A stretch of 64,000 nucleotides of DNA from Cerioporus squamosus (Eukaryota > Basidiomycota > Agaricomycetes > Polyporales > Polyporaceae): positions 62,001 through 126,000 of the forward strand of contig JABYQS010000108.1 in the NCBI GenBank assembly GCA_022592435.1, in the 5' to 3' direction. Position numbers and translations under genes: made by a program. The notes beneath the pieces were generated by a model, which was not told the origin of the DNA, did no database searches, and worked only from the letters and a program-made list of their open reading frames with translations. The stretch's first letter is position 1. Each line of letters starts with the position of its first letter. Below, piece after piece: positions 47,373-57,990 of the stretch.

Positions 47373-48703
47373 TTGACGTGTTTCCCTTCCACATAGCGCG
47401 GCCACGTTCTAACCAGACCGCATCGAACGCTGAGGGCAAGAGAGGATATTGGGACGTTGACGTCGAGCCGGTGGACTTCGCGAGTTCCTTTATCACTTGA
47501 CAGGATGTGCGGGATGGGGAAGTAGGACGGGAATAGGCTTGAAGCTCATAGTCATGCGCGAGAGGAGTCCGATGTGTGAACTGTATGATGAGAGTCGTTT
47601 GCAATTGAATATTGAGTGGTAGTGCTCAACGATGAAACTTTGGAGGACGAGCGTGTAGGGAGAGCGTTCGTCTCCCCTAAGCAGACGATTGCCGGGTCTA
47701 TTGAGTGGGGGAAGGACGATCCGACAACGCAGTGACCAGAATCGATAAAACTCACTTTCGACAACTCAGAAACCTCAATCTCGCAGGTGGTCGTATATCC
47801 CAACGCGTTGGTGTCCAGCGCTCAGCCTTCTGCTCATGACTGAGTAGGAGTCGTCTGATACGGGGCGTCCATGTTCTATCGAGTTGCAGGGGCGCGAGGT
47901 ACACAAGAATCTCCGAGGTATGAATGGTGCAATTGAGACCAGGAGGGATGGTGTTTAACGTCAACGCTCGGAGGACGAGGAGCTGACGAGGAGAGCGTCT
48001 GAGTAGGGATCGGAACATCGTTCCGACGGCCGGAGCCACGTGGCCCTCACTTGAACTCCCGAGCTCATCGACTCCGAACTAAGTACGCGTACGACTTATG
48101 CCGTCGCCACCGTCATTCGTTTCCTCCTCACATTCAGCCGAACTTCGCAAACTACAGGTCGGCGTGAGTAGCATGCATCAATGTGGGTGCCAGGTAATTA
48201 ATGGTGGGTTCGAGCCCGCCGCAGTACTGGATCCTGACACGAAGCCGTGGTACATTGACCACTTACATTCATGCAGCCCAAAGATTGCGTCTGTGAGGAA
48301 GAAGCCGCCCTTTGGACGCCATACACTGCTATGGTGACCAAGATTAAGTTTTCGGGGCGGTCTTAGAACTCGCAATGAGAGTCACTACCCGGAGTTCCCT
48401 CAGTACCATCAATGACGGTTTGGGGCCCCGTCGCCCAAACTTCACCGTCGTTCGCACGTCCGCTCCGCAGCTACGTACTACTTCTCCCACACCGCAACAC
48501 CAGACAAGTTCTTGGCAGCCAATAGCGCCATACTGGCCACGCAAGTGTACTCCTTTGGACCGTTCTATCAGCGGTGAGTGACAAATATTGGGTACATCTT
48601 TACGACCGCTAAATCTTATGTCTCCTAGCTGACTTTCCTCGGTCTTGATACAGCCACCTTTGTCCCATGCAGCATCTCCTGTTGACATTCAGAGCTCGCA
48701 TGG
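47373..48703. other. Gene-free stretch
   Basis: Short frames on both strands (up to 114 codons) without motifs. A tRNA-like T-arm at 48203-48220 was examined and rejected. Confidence 0.45.
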
Positions 48704-50105
48704 TTGAGTATATATTGCCCACTTCTTTGTCTGGGGCAACTATCACCAGCCCTCCTCGGAGTTAAATTTCTCGCCCTGGCCCTCTATATGCGCTCTGCCG
48801 TCGAGTGGAGGTTGCGGACGCGTGGCCGACCGCTGCCTCCTGGCCCAAAAGGTCTCCCGCTCGTCGGTAACATACTCGAGGCCCCGAAATTCAAGCCGTG
48901 GATTGGTTACCACAACCTCTCCATGACGTACGGTCAGCTCAACATCGAGCTCGAGCTATCGTACCGCTCGGTCTAACCGTGTGTACAGGAAATATCGTGC
49001 ACGTTCGTGTCTTCGGGCAATCTGTCGTCGCTCTGGATGACGCGGACGTCATCGACGAGCTCCTCGAGAAGCGATCTGCCATTACCTCGGACCGCAAAGT
49101 GACCCCCATCGTTGAACTGTAAGTCAGACTCGGAGTCGACGACACGCTGACGATGCTTATGGCTCCCGCGTCTTCAGCACAGGCTCGGATCTGAACATGA
49201 CCTTCTACTCGTATGGGCAGCGCTGGCGGCAACATCGCCGCATGTTCTGGCAGTACTTCACGGCGCGAGCTATCGTACAGTACCGAGCTGTACAGCTCGA
49301 CACGGCTCGGGATTTCCTCGCGCTTCTCCTGCAGGACCCCGCCCGCTTCAAGGAACATCTTCGATAGTGCGTCCACCTTCCTGTCCAGTCACCCAGCCTG
49401 AGGCTGTTGCTTGACTCTCGCCCCTCTCCTGCAGCACGTTCTCTTCAGCACTGCTGAATATTCTGTATGACATTGATGCCGTGATAGAGAACGACCCTTA
49501 CATATCCCAGGCGTTCCGCGTATATTGATATGCTTCCGTTCGACGCTGAGGGCTGAGTTGACAGGACCGCGGGGATCTGAGTCATTCGGTGGTCGGACGC
49601 CTGCTCGCAAGCTCGTCGCAACTTCTGCAGAGCAGAGGGAAGACACGATCAAGAATGTCGGAGCAGTGGCTTTCGAAGGTACGCCTTCAATTATCACGCA
49701 GAATGGTCGTTTGAACTCTGAGCTCTGGCGTTCACAGGTGGATCAGACACGGTACGCATGTTTCATAACTTGCCAGCATCCGCGTCACGCTGACAATATC
49801 CGCCGGTCCCAGACGTTCTCCACCCTCCAGACCGTCCTGCTCGCCGCTTCGCTGCACCCCGAAGTCGTCAAGAAAGCGCATGCCGAGCTGGACTCTGTCG
49901 TCGGCCCACACCGCCTTCCGGACTTTGACGATACAGCAAGCTTGGTGTATGTCAATGCCTTGATTAAGGAAGCGCTTCGGTGGCAGAATGTCGTTCCTCT
50001 AGTCGCCCCGCATCGCATGATGCAAGACGATGTCTTCCATGGGTGATTCATTCCGGTGCTGTGTTCCAGTTGCTGAGCGCAGCTGACCTGACACGACACT
50101 AGGTC
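48704..50105 (+). pseudogene. Cytochrome P450, array copy 8 (truncated)
   Basis: N-terminal exons are readable: LPPGPKGLPLVGN, then GNIVHVRVFGQSVVALDDAD, and the C-helix YGQRWRQHRRMFWQYF. The frame of exon 1 has no ATG; the nearest (48700) is out of frame. Exon 4 stops after ENDPYISQAF, so most of the F-G region is deleted. Exon 5 is frameshifted, although SVVGRLLASSSQL is still visible. Exon 7 (TFSTLQTVLLAASLHPEV, ExxR KEALR) ends in a TGA where sisters have the Tyr of HGYFIP. The PERF and haem exons are missing. It is closest to copy 3, so it is a dead duplicate of that lineage. Confidence 0.85.
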
Positions 50106-50419
50106 TAGTATACTAGGTGACGTCCTGTGACGTCCTCGAGCGTCCGAGGCAGATGACGTTGTACTGGATGTGCTGTCATATAAGTTATAACCGGTACGTC
50201 AGAGTCTCTACCCGAGCTTTACACATGGTCGTCGTCCCCGGCTCCCTCTGGGATGTGAATGGTGATCAGCGGTATTCAGCAACTTCCACCGCTCATGCAG
50301 CCCCAGATACCCGCTAGTAACTGCGGTACCAGCACCGTCAAAGCCCAGTGGAAGACCTTCGTCGACGAGTCCCTCCGAGGAAGAGTTCAGGATGCTCTGC
50401 GGCGCATGAACCGCTGCAT
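50106..50419. other. Spacer between P450 fragments
   Basis: About 310 bp between the truncated copy 8 and the exon-3 relic. No recognisable P450 wording and no other motif. Confidence 0.4.
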
Positions 50420-50530
50420 GCGTACCGAGCTTTATAGCTCGACACGGCTCAGATATTCCTCGCGCTTCTCCTCAAGAATTCGTCCTGCTTCGAAATCATA
50501 TCCAATATACGTCCACATCCTTTACATCTA
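50420..50530 (+). pseudogene. P450 exon-3 fragment
   Basis: About 100 bp closely repeating the 3' end of exon 3 of the copy at 48704. The nucleotides around ACCGAGCTTTATAGCTCGAC and CGCGCTTCTCCT match 49279-49330, reading LDTA...FLALLL. It stands alone, apparently a leftover of a further duplicate or of a rearrangement. Confidence 0.6.
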
Positions 50531-50717
50531 TACACATCAAGTCCCCGGTCCGAAGTACTATGCACATAGGAATGCTCGCAAAAGTGGCGCGCTCAGGACG
50601 AGCGACTAGGCCACTCCGAACTCGCCGGACTTTCAACTTGGAGGTATGGTGCAGCAACGTTCTCTTCTGGAAAACCGCACGATCAGAATGCTGATGGGTA
50701 GTTTGCTTCGAACAGGC

Positions 50718-50858
50718 CTACCAAGCGATGGTGCAGATAGCCCTAGTATTGGAGTCGTTCCCGCCCGAGACATGCTCAGCGTCGACGAGGACTCCGGCTC
50801 CCGGGGTGTCAACGGGAGCGTCGATTGCGACTTCGGGCGCGAAAGCGAACGTGTCCAT
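50718..50858 (-). CDS. Pheromone-precursor-like mini-ORF with displaced CaaX box
   Basis: A 46-codon minus-strand frame starts MDTFAFAPEVAID, contains VLVDAEHVSGGNDSNT and ends ICTIAW. Basidiomycete mating-pheromone precursors are 40-60 aa, often begin MD(T/S/A)F, carry a charged cleavage site followed by a Gly/Asn-rich mature peptide, and end in a CaaX box (for example C-T-I-A) for farnesylation. Here C-T-I-A is present but followed by one Trp codon (TGG) before the stop, so the box is not terminal. A one-base change from TGA to TGG would account for it. Either a stop-loss relic or a chance resemblance. No STE3-type receptor gene was seen in the window. Confidence 0.3.
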   Translation of the reverse strand: MDTFAFAPEVAIDAPVDTPGAGVLVDAEHVSGGNDSNTRAICTIAW

Positions 50859-51863
50859 GGTCAAGGGTAGGATGGTGAATGTGAGTGGAGGGTGATAGCT
50901 GAGAGAGAGCTGGTGGTAAACGAAATGCGAATGGATGTCTTGTGTGGGCCGTACCTCCCCAAGACACGGCAGTCTTTATACCGTTCCTCCCGTCCCCTGA
51001 GGAGACATGGACGGCACACCCTACCTCTGCTTTCTGCGCATACACCGCCAGAAGGGACGACATCAGTGCCACAAACTGTGTCAGAACAAGTCGTATCTTG
51101 GGAACTCCGGTCAGTAGTGTATCCATCTCACACCGTGCTCGCGTTTCGTCTGCTACTTTGGCTGCCGGGACAAAATAGGAGACGATGAACGTCTCTCGAT
51201 ATCCTCCTTTCCCGGCACGAAGGTAGTGGATTTGACTTCGTGGTGCCCGTGCGTAACCGGTAGCGTACTGTCGCGGTTGCCGAAGCACCGTCGCCCCTGT
51301 ATAATTGCGTTGATTATGGAGGTACTATGGCGACCAATCCGAGGGGCGTCGAACCGGCTTGACGAGCCCAAGTACTCGCGTGTCTCCAGCACGAGTCGAG
51401 CCAGGTACGTACGTACGGTGCCTCCAGCTGTCGTCGAGCTTCACTGAGAAGTTCACTGAAGCGCTCAGCACGTCCCGTCCCTTCCTCTTTCCGCGCCACA
51501 GAAAGAGATCTCAGATGTCTCATCAAGAAAGGACGTCTATTCCAGAAGGAGCTCTATAGGTATACATGAGGCTCGAGTCCTCGGGGAACTCCGACAGAAC
51601 ACAATACAGCCGAGTGGCACAAGGGCCCGAGCACCTGCAGACTCGAAGGACTTGGCCTGCTACTTGTTTTCCTCCCGTTCCCTAGCTACGAGGGTACAGA
51701 CCAACCTCCCCAGGCGCCGCCCATTTATATCAGGCTTCCTCTGGTACGGTATGAACTATCAAACACCCACGTATCCGCGACTCACCGAACTCACCGCAGT
51801 AGCCTACGCCACACGCACTCGCATCCTTCACCTGTAACCCTACGCCACACCGCACCCACAGCC
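50859..51863. other. Gene-free stretch
   Basis: Only short frames in several phases, no motifs. Confidence 0.4.
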
Positions 51864-52185
51864 ATGCCGCAGATGCATCCCAACAACCGTAAACCCAGGA
51901 GGAAGTCGCGTCGCGCCAGCACCGGAGGTGTGTCGAAAGGTTTGGACCACGCCACTCGTCCGCAAGGCACCAATATGGCGCGCGTCGTAGTGAGTGTCGA
52001 ACGCGCGAGTTGAACCCTCCGGAGCCTGCCTGACCGGCGTGTATGGGGTATCGTTGCAGGACTGGCTAGTCGCTCAAATGCAAGTCACGCTCACCATGAA
52101 CCCCAACTCTTCCGCGGGTGATACTGTGGCGACGACTTCCCCGTGCGTACACTTCGCTTGTAGGATGCGTCGACTGTCGACCTGA
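51864..52185 (+). CDS. Small putative gene, possible truncated member of the KIRG family
   Basis: Exon 1 (51864-51989) encodes a very basic 42-residue N-terminus (NRKPRRKSRRASTGG). A GTGAGT...TTGCAG intron at phase 0 leads to exon 2 from 52060 (DWLVAQMQVTLTMNPNSS), which either runs to a stop at 52185 (83 aa in all) or is spliced at a GTGCGT donor near 52142 in phase 2. The phase-0 then phase-2 pattern is the same as in the genes at 53782 and 60886, and VTLTM resembles LTLTL there. No KIRG-type third exon was found downstream; a stretch reading PSHRYGRG at about 52282-52310 might be a remnant. Weakly supported. Confidence 0.3.
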
Positions 52186-53692
52186 CAAATGAGCTATCTT
52201 CGTGCCTCTTCGTGCCTAGGCACAGCGGCGTCCCGGCCCCGCCACAGCAGCCGACGGTCGCGCCGAGGAGGAGACGGATGGTGATACCATCTCACCGGTA
52301 TGGTAGGGGATGCGGGTCGACTTGACGCACGGACCCAAGGGTGTCGCATTGACCGCGTCCAGCTCTGGGTTGTGGCGGCGTCGCGGTCGATGATAAGCCG
52401 CATGCTGCAGAGGAAGAGGAATCAACTTGTGTAGTAACGAAGCCAACGCGTGCACTGAGTGACGTACTGGATACTGAGTATACGACTTGTCGAATTGTGG
52501 GCTGCCTAGGGGAGACAAATTCTGAGTGCTCCCGACCGGCGACTCGCGCGCCACGAGTTGTGCAGGTTTCCGAGGGCCCCCACTGGGCAGGTGGCTGCAC
52601 GCAACCATGAGAACCCCGGCGGAAAGAGGAAGTAGACTTGAGGTGAGGCATGAGGAAGATAGGACGTGTCCGCTTGGTCGCATGAGGCTGCAATCTGAGC
52701 GTGCAGGGTGAGTTGGGGAGGAGGTAGCGTCGGGACCGTTGACTTCTGGCTTCAACTGTGGTGGAGGCTTTAGGACATTCTGCGTTTCCTCGGACTCCAG
52801 AGAATCCACGACCATTATCCAGAAGAACGGCCCGACACCCCCCGACACACTACTGAGTCCGCAGAGAGTCCGGAGATTCATGGTAGAAGCTTCGACGACT
52901 CCTATTGACTCAAATACGCTGACCCTGCACCTTGTATCCGACTTCTGGGTAGACGGTGTCTATTAGGCACCGGAATGCCAGAAGCCTGTCGCCGCAAGAC
53001 GAGAAGTCGCAGAGAGCTTCCAGGATGCAGAAGTGGAGAAGTTGCGCTCAGTCCCTTGCGGGTCCCTGTGGCCACGGAGGGAAGCGAAGAGAGGTCCATG
53101 CGTCCCGTCGACTTCTGTTGTCCTCTCAGTGTCAGCAGTCGAGCGTAAGGACGCAGAAGAGGATGTGGCTGGGATGTGGCCTTGAATTGGCGGAGGCTTT
53201 TGTGATCTATCGGAAGCATCTCAGCATCTCAACAAGGTCAACGTCCGACTCACCGTGAAGACACAAGCGTCATCCTCATGACGCGCAGAGCTGCTTCCTC
53301 AAGGATATCGTCGATTTGCGAGTTCACGGCAGAATGCAAGTGGAAATGCGCGACGTTTTGCAGCTGACGCGGAGAACGTCCTCATCGAGCTCTGTAGATG
53401 CGTCGGTCAGCGGGTTCGCGTGGTGCTCCGGAGGCAAGCGTCAGCTTGCTTGCGTGGGGGATCTCACCGCTGGAGATCGTCGAGAACACGGTCGTGTTGC
53501 GTCTTACACCACGAAGATGTATGCTTCCAAGTTCGCGTACACATACGTGACGGCGGGCGTTCGTCATGTCTCGTTCGCAGGAATTTGCAGAGAGAGCTAA
53601 GGCTAAGCGGTAGGTGAAGCCGCAGTGGCCCTCGCATTGTTCGCGTCACTTGGTATGTGTGGCCTGAAGGCCACCGTCAAAGCGGATGTGCA
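52186..53692. other. Gene-free stretch
   Basis: A 221-codon minus-strand frame (52216-52881) is Ser/Pro-rich without motifs and is opposed by other frames. No gene supported. Confidence 0.4.
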
Positions 53693-53698
53693 TATAAG
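53693..53698 (+). promoter_or_regulatory. TATA-like box before the KIRG-family gene A
   Basis: TATAAG 89 bp before the chosen start codon at 53782. By position it could set a transcription start near 53725. Confidence 0.3.
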
Positions 53699-53781
53699 AT
53701 TGCTCTGTGTTTCGAGGCCCATCCCTCTACATGCCAAGAACGCAACATACCCCATCCGAAAGAACCAACCGACACACGAAG

Positions 53782-54600
53782 ATGATGCGCGCACCCATCC
53801 GCCTCCCCGCCACCCGTACAGCTGCCGCCGCACGTCAGACTGTGCAGTCTGCAAGTGGGACTTGCGACTGTAACTGCGCGCGACTGCAAGTACAAGACAC
53901 GGACTCGAAGGTCAAAGAAGAGGCGGCCCGGCCGAGGGCAGTCATGTCGCTCGAGAACTTCACTGGGCAGCTGATGGCAGAATGGGTGCGCGCCTCTCCT
54001 CCCTCCACGCCCGCGCGACACTACTGACAGCCCACGACCCCGCCCTGCAGCAGCGCGACTTGGACTCGAACTCCGTCCCAGCGAAGCTCACGCTCACGCT
54101 CTGCGGCAAGCCCCGCGCATGCAAGCAGTACGTCCCCCATCTCCATCTCTATCTCTCGTCCCCGATGCCCGACTCGGAGCGCAGTAGAGAACAGACCACT
54201 CACCGACACCTCCAGGAGACGCCTCTTCCCCGAGCGCCGCCAGTTCAAGATCCGGGGCACCGACCGGCACGTCATCTGGTACAAGACCGCCGACCACGCC
54301 GCGCTCAAGGCTCCGCCCACGCACCTCCTGCGCCCCCAGCAGCACGCGCTGTACGTGCACACGCACCCGCGCGGCGTCCAGGCGTGGATGTACTGCCCGC
54401 GGATCGGGAGGGAAGGGGCAGGTGGGCGCGACATTGCCAGTGAGTGGAGGCGGACGTGTGAAGGGCAGGAGCATCCGGACCTCGGTGGATACGTGCTGCA
54501 CTTCTTGGAGAGCGGCGCACCGCGGTGGGTCCGAAACCTCTCGGCGAAGGCGTATGAGAAGGCGCAGAGGAAGAGAAAGGCGATGGTGGCGGGAGGGTGA
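53782..54600 (+). CDS. Unrecognised KIRG/WMY-domain protein, copy A (intact)
   Basis: Three exons (53782-53985, 54051-54127, 54216-54600) join in frame to about 221 aa; the start could also be 53944 (MSLENFTGQL). The N-terminus is Ala/Ser-rich with a CDCNC cluster. Exon 2 reads SVPAKLTLTLCGKPRACK. Exon 3 is the family domain: RRQFKIRGTDRHVIWYKT, ALYVHTHPRGVQAWMYCPR, then EHPDLGGYVLHFLESGAPRW and a Lys/Arg-rich tail AYEKAQRKRKAM. Many aromatic and His residues suggest a compact beta-rich domain, perhaps for binding, but no known family is recognised. There is no signal peptide or membrane segment. Intron phases (0, then 2) match copy C. This is the only copy whose frame is open throughout. Confidence 0.6.
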
Positions 54601-55465
54601 GGGACCGTGAGGCTCAGATGGCGAAGGCTTGACGACCCACGACAGGTCATGGGCGAGTGCTTGCGAACTTCGAGCTCGAGACTTGCAGGATCTCCGACAG
54701 ATTGGATGGCTCTATCGTACCTGTTGTAGACCTACACGACGTCGTATGCATATAACGGATGTACGACTGCTAGTCAGTATACCCTGTAACTTGTCTCAGG
54801 ATGCGTTCAACGGCGACAAGGCAGTTAAATCACTCACATCGGCACGCCTCTGCTCATCATGGCGCGGTCGAAGACCTCAAGGCAGCTTGCACACAGAAGA
54901 GAGAAACTGAGGATAGTGAGGTAGTCGTTCGAGCTGAAGTCAAGCTCAGCAGCGAGGCGCCGAAAGGCGCCTCCTCTTCCGGAGTGCAGGCCCGGGGATC
55001 CCGACCGTGTCCTCTGCGCTGGGAGTCCTCGATGCTCGTTCTAACGGTGGATAAACCGAGTGTAACTAGGTACGACAGCGGACTCATCCGTCATGCATCG
55101 GGGTCCAAGAGTGAGATGGTATAACAAAGGACGTTACTAACGGTCCTCGACTCCCGTTTACAACATACAACACACCAACAAGCAAACGACGAAAGAAAAT
55201 ATCATGGTGAGGAGGTTCTCGAATAGGAGCACCCAATGCTAAACGAGCCCGGGAATGGACGGTAGCACAATGTATGCGAGCCTGAGTACTAGTGGGGAGT
55301 GGTGGCAACGGCGGTGCATCAGAGCTCTCGGCTCCGATGAGTATTGTTCTTTGCCTGTTGCTGCGACCCTTTGTGCCACTATTGCCTGCAGGCTGCGACG
55401 TACGCATTTCCAATCGTCAAGTTGGTATCCCGTTCCACATATAAGGAGACACGAGTGCTCACCTC
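54601..55465. other. Gene-free stretch between copies A and B
   Basis: Convergent 3' flanks of copies A (+) and B (-). No gene-like frame with motifs. Confidence 0.45.
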
Positions 55466-56180
55466 TCACAACACCGCCTTCTTCCGCGCCTTCAACCGCA
55501 TCGTCCTCTGGTAGCCATTCGCCATCTTTTTCTGCACCCAGCTCGGCTTGTCGCCCTTTGAGACGTGCAAAGTGTACCCCTCCAAGCTCGGGTGCGCGTG
55601 CCCACTCTGCACCCGCACCCAGCGCCCGCTCTCGTTCGGCATCCGAGTCGCAGGCTCGCCGCCCAAGTTTCTCGCGTCCTCAAACCACATTCACATCGCG
55701 AGCTCGCTGCCCTGGTGTCGGTGCAGGTAGAGGAAGCCGTGCTCGACGGGGAGGCCATCCCGCGGAGCGACAATCGCGTGCTTTGCGCTGGTTCTGTACC
55801 AGCTGGTGCACAGGTCGCGCTCGCGTATTTTGGTCTCTCCGGTGTAAATAAGCAAGTGTTTGCTGCGTCGTCGATTCACGAGGTTTAGTACATACCGATC
55901 CTCATCAGCTTGACGCATCATGACACTCACCCCATCTCTTCATTCGTGAGGATGCGCTCGGCCTCGTGGGATGCAGGGGAAGCATTTGGCCCAGCGGTGG
56001 TCTCTAGAACCACATTTTGCTGTGCGCTCTGGCTTGCAGACGGGGTTCGTGAGGCAGCGTGGTTGCTGTGCGGAGGTACTTCGGGCTCTGACGGTCGCAT
56101 GACGGCGTCCCGGAAGTGTTCACCCAACGACGCATCCAGCGGCAGCCGCAAAGCAGCGCCGCGCTCCTCAACGGTAAGTC
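55466..56180 (-). pseudogene. KIRG/WMY-domain gene, copy B (in-frame stop)
   Basis: On the minus strand an upstream exon reads LRLPLDASLGEHFRDAV followed by a Ser/Ala-rich stretch ending NEEMG at a GTGAGT donor. The family domain follows: TKIRERDLCTSWYRT, VEHGFLYLHRHQGSEL, a TGA stop at about 55691-55693 exactly where the WMY motif begins, then MWFEDARNLGG, GRWVRVQSGHAHPSLEGYTL and DKPSWVQKKMANGYQRT, ending KKAVL at 55466. The domain aligns along its length with copies A and C. The stop, and an intron junction whose phase I could not reconcile, suggest it is inactive. If the stop is a read error, the gene would be about 200 aa. The 5' limit is uncertain. Confidence 0.6.
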
Positions 56181-57329
56181 GGGCTGATCTGAGTCAGTGC
56201 CACACTGGATGTCTGACGCGCCTATATGCTTACCATGGACACATGGAGCCGGAGAGGTTCCCTGGACAACAGACGGGCCAACTCTAGAGCGCATCCGAGT
56301 CGATGAGTCAACAACTATCTGCGGAGTAGTCCAGAGAGACATACGCAGCAAGTAGCACAGCCTGAGGATGACCTTGGACGGTGTTCAGCTGGGTGGCACC
56401 AAGACCGAATGCGAAAGAAGCTTGCCAGCTGGCTGTGCAATTCTGGCAACAACGCAACGTGCAGACATACCCGCCGCTGTCAGTGATGCCACATCTATGA
56501 TAGAGGGCGCAATGGAGTGCTACTCACGTAGGACAGTGAAAGACCAGTGGTCGCAGTTGGCACCATCAGGCAAGGGCCCATACCGAAGGCGGGGACACCC
56601 AGGGTGGCGGTAGGCCCCAAGCCATACGCTGTGGCAGACGTATGTGCGTTGTCAGCCATGGGGGAGTGGGGTTCGGTCGCTGCAGTGAGCCTATGTGGGG
56701 CAGGCTAGAACGTGGACATGAGAGAGGCGCGTCCGACTCTGCTTGGCAGTGCAGAGGACGGTGAGGACACTCAATGGGAGCGGAGGGAAAGGCAGTGCGG
56801 TCCATCCGGGGCTCCGCGACGCGACTTAAATACCCCGCTACGGTGACTTGGTGTCTCTGTTTGCGCACACAGATGAATGTCGACAACTGAGTAGGCAATC
56901 TGAGTCGTGCCAACCTTGACAACGTGCGTACCATTCCCGGCACAAGAAATCGCGGAGCAGTGCCTGAGCCAAGGGAGTGGGTAGACCAATACGGCAGGCG
57001 AAGTGCTCGCGGTATTTGCAGGACCCCTCTCTGAGGCCCTACATGCATTCTACAAACAGATGATGTGAGTAGGGCCTCAAGCACATCAAAACCACCTACG
57101 TTCTCTATCATGATGGAAAGACGATGGCTCCGTTCAAGCAACGTTCAGACACTGATGCTCCTAAAGACAGTACTGTAGCTCAAGAAAGCAGAGATATGTA
57201 TGTACACACTGTTGCCCTCCCAAGCACAGCCCAGTGTTCGCTGACTGACATCCTATGTCCAAGCTTTCCCTCTGACGAGTCATACGCATCATCACTCACC
57301 TCACTAGTACCTCGGACCATGTCCACTTA
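56181..57329. other. Gene-free stretch
   Basis: May contain the missing 5' exon and promoter of copy B. A 191-codon minus-strand frame (56566-57141) has no motif. Confidence 0.35.
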
Positions 57330-57990
57330 ACCATGCTCTCAAGCCCACTCTAGCAGCAGTACGCCGCCCATACTCCCTTCCAAGGGGCCAGCCTCCATGA
57401 GGTTACCGAAGAAGTTCCACCCTGAAGACATATAGGTAAGTAAGTGCCTTACAGGATGAATCATTGCACAGGCACTCACCAGTCAGGTCAATCTGTGTGG
57501 ACGTGGGCATACTGCACACGAGACCGTGAATGCCGCCTTTCTTGAAGTAAGGGATCGCCTCCGCCACCCAGTCAGCAATGATAGCAACACCGTCACTGCA
57601 AGTGACGAATGCACCCTTGCCGTAGATCATGTTCCGGTAACCGTCACCATTGCTGGCAGCACCAAATGAACATTGTCCTGCTCGACGCGCTCAACGATTT
57701 TGCAAGTGTAGGTGAGGTGAGAGCCGGGATGTCCTCCGCTGAAATCAGGAAGAAGTGTCGTGTTCTGCAGTGACGACCAGAGAAGACCGAGGGCATCGAT
57801 GAAGACGGTGCGACCATACGGGCCGGTGACACCATGCATACTGTTGTAGAGGACCTTGAACTCGTTAGACCGGGCGACAATCTCCACGTTCGTCGGGATG
57901 CTGTTAGCGGGACCGATCTTGAGAACGGTCTGCATGGTCTCCGGCACTAGCGAGCATCGCCGCCGATGATGTATTCGGCCACTCACCTCG
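57330..57990 (-). pseudogene. Phosphoglucomutase pseudogene fragment
   Basis: Minus-strand pieces of the middle and C-terminal parts of an alpha-D-phosphoglucomutase: NEFKVLYNSMHGVTGPYGRT (sugar-binding/domain-2 region); [20 protein letters not shown]; after a one-base frame change the metal-loop region [11 protein letters not shown], with the usual DGDGDR altered to [45 protein letters not shown]; and, after another change, [16 protein letters not shown]. The phosphoserine domain and the C-terminus are absent. The enzyme interconverts glucose-1- and glucose-6-phosphate. The Mg-binding loop is damaged and the frame is broken at least twice, so this is a dead partial copy. The functional gene should lie elsewhere. 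Confidence 0.82.

Noticed and set aside
48203..48220. tRNA T-arm-like sequence GGTGGGTTCGAGCCCGCC
   Set aside because: It pairs only as a 6-bp stem with a 6-base loop, not the 5-bp/7-base T arm, and no matching acceptor, anticodon or D arms lie beside it on either strand.
52739..52815. Peptide GGGFRTFCVSS suggesting a second pheromone-like tail
   Set aside because: The frame has no ATG, a stop lies just upstream, and the Cys is far from any C-terminus.
52216..52881. 221-codon minus-strand frame
   Set aside because: Low-complexity Ser/Pro-rich translation, no motif, competing frames on both strands.
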